This document shows, one piece after another, positions 63,244 to 64,000 of a DNA stretch of 64,000 nt (position 1 is the stretch's first letter; every line of letters starts with the position of its first letter). A program made the position numbers and the translations under genes. The notes under the pieces were generated by a model that worked only from the letters and a program-made list of their open reading frames with translations, made no database searches and was not told where the DNA came from. The stretch is from Archangium primigenium (GTDB taxonomy: Bacteria; Myxococcota; Myxococcia; Myxococcales; Myxococcaceae): positions 2,232,001 to 2,296,000 of the forward strand of contig NZ_JADWYI010000001.1 of assembly GCF_016904885.1 (NCBI RefSeq), written 5' to 3'.

Positions 63244-64000
63244 TCAGGCGCCCTCGCCCCGTCCCTCCGGGGGCGCGGGCGGGGCTTCCTTGGGCGCCGG
63301 GTCGAGCGCCGGAGGAGGCGCCGGGGGCACGGCCTGACCGGGCCAGGCCACGGTCCGCACCTCCGAGCGGTCATCCAGCGCGAGCCCGTCGCCCTTGGGC
63401 TCGGTGTTCGTCACGGAGATGACCTCGCCGCGCTTGAGCTTGAAGAAGCGCTGGTTGTGCTCGGCGCGGTGCTTCTCCTGCATCGCCAGGCCCATGCGCC
63501 CCTCGGGGCCGCAGCCGATGTAGCGCTGGCGTCCCTTGCCCTCGAGCGACTCGGACACGATGCGGAAGAGCCGGTCGGGCCGGGGCGCGCTCCAGGGCTC
63601 GCCCGCGGGCGCGAGCATCAGGTAGCTCATCTTGAGCGACTCCTTGTGCAGGCCCGCCGCCCGGGCGATGTCCTCCACCACGCCGGGCATGGGCCAGTCG
63701 CGCTCGGCGTGACACCAGTCGCTCTCCTTCACCAGCGCGGGGCACGCGCCCCGGTACAGGCACGGCGCGCGGATGGCGTGGCCCTGCTCCACCATCACGT
63801 CGCGCACCTTGAGCAGGAGCCGGGACGTCTCGCGCAGCGCGGGCTCCAGCACCAGCAGGCTGCCGCCGGGCTTCACCTGCGCGAGCACCTGGGTGAGCAG
63901 GGCCGCGCGGGGTTTCACCGCCTCGTCCCCCACGCCATACAGCTCGTTGAGCACGTGGCCCATCGTGATGAGGTCGTACTTGCCCTCGGGCGGCGGGGCC
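63244..64000 (-). CDS. Rsm22-like SAM-dependent methyltransferase, C-terminal part (5' end outside window)
   Basis: The frame is open to the right edge (KYDLITMGHVLNELY precedes 63961), so the ATG at 63963 is not the start. It contains LLVLEPALRETSRLLLKVRD and CLYRGACPALVKESDWCHAERDWP, the Cys/His-rich segment of the Rsm22/METTL17 ribosomal small subunit methyltransferase-like family. A Pro/Ala-rich C-terminus follows. It is convergent with slyD, 6 bp apart. Confidence 0.8.
   Translation of the reverse strand, partial: APPPEGKYDLITMGHVLNELYGVGDEAVKPRAALLTQVLAQVKPGGSLLVLEPALRETSRLLLKVRDVMVEQGHAIRAPCLYRGACPALVKESDWCHAERDWPMPGVVEDIARAAGLHKESLKMSYLMLAPAGEPWSAPRPDRLFRIVSESLEGKGRQRYIGCGPEGRMGLAMQEKHRAEHNQRFFKLKRGEVISVTNTEPKGDGLALDDRSEVRTVAWPGQAVPPAPPPALDPAPKEAPPAPPEGRGEGA

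Overview
This 64-kb window looks like chromosomal DNA from a myxobacterium, most likely of the Cystobacterineae (Archangium/Cystobacter/Myxococcus side). The reasons are the very high GC content, dense genes with stop-start overlaps (ATGA/GTGA), several families almost confined to myxobacteria (double-CXXCG immunity proteins with SitA-like lipoproteins, a DUF2378/TIGR02265 protein, a TIGR02266-like PilZ protein), many stand-alone response regulators, a PEGA-tailed Ser/Thr kinase, and a chemosensory operon with a CheA-receiver hybrid. No rRNA, tRNA, CRISPR array, transposase or phage gene was recognised. Species assignment is an inference.

Layout. 1-4.4 kb: the end of a pirin gene, a secreted RCC1-repeat protein with 14 repeat motifs, a GST-like protein and a polytopic membrane protein. 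4.4-8.8 kb: a compact minus-strand trpD-trpC-trpF-trpB-trpA operon without trpE/trpG. 9-10.9 kb: an FAD amine-oxidase-like enzyme coupled to a CPBP membrane protease. 10.9-14.7 kb: the most distinctive part, three tandem copies of a two-gene cassette on the minus strand. Each has a short lipoprotein with an HNH/EndoVII-like nuclease end, followed by an overlapping 228-aa double-CXXC protein. Immunity-gene ends recur at exactly 1256 bp, and the block is visibly less GC-rich than its surroundings. It fits SitA/SitI toxin-immunity cassettes, which act in outer-membrane-exchange kin discrimination.

14.8-20 kb: a VOC protein, a secreted M49 peptidase, a CrtW-like di-iron membrane enzyme, msrPQ (methionine sulfoxide repair) and a response regulator. 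20-25.6 kb: a minus-strand operon coupling a Ser/Thr kinase, a TPR-TonB receptor and a lipoprotein. 25.8-36.9 kb: an ammonium transporter, a BtuF-like protein, a receiver protein, an Omp85-like barrel, a six-TM chemoreceptor upstream of a coupled DUF4166/membrane-protein trio, a UPF0489 protein and a DPP-IV-like lipoprotein peptidase. 37-42.5 kb: a cold-shock protein, sucAB (2-oxoglutarate dehydrogenase E1/E2) and an InhA-like enoyl-ACP reductase.

42.6-50.5 kb: a plus-strand chemosensory operon (CheY-like, receiver-CheW fusion, CheR, CheW, CheA-receiver hybrid, CheB, MCP) closed by a strong hairpin. 50.6-64 kb: clpS-clpA, a hypothetical, a DUF2378 protein, an Nfu-type Fe-S protein coupled to a methyltransferase that seems to start at CTG, a ferredoxin-NADP-reductase-like enzyme, a THUMP/RlmL-like RNA methyltransferase, a histidine kinase, a GYF/PilZ protein with a response regulator, an M20 dipeptidase, SlyD and a truncated Rsm22-like methyltransferase.

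Starts were chosen from ribosome-binding sites, overlaps and family length. All functions are read from motifs by eye, without a database search.
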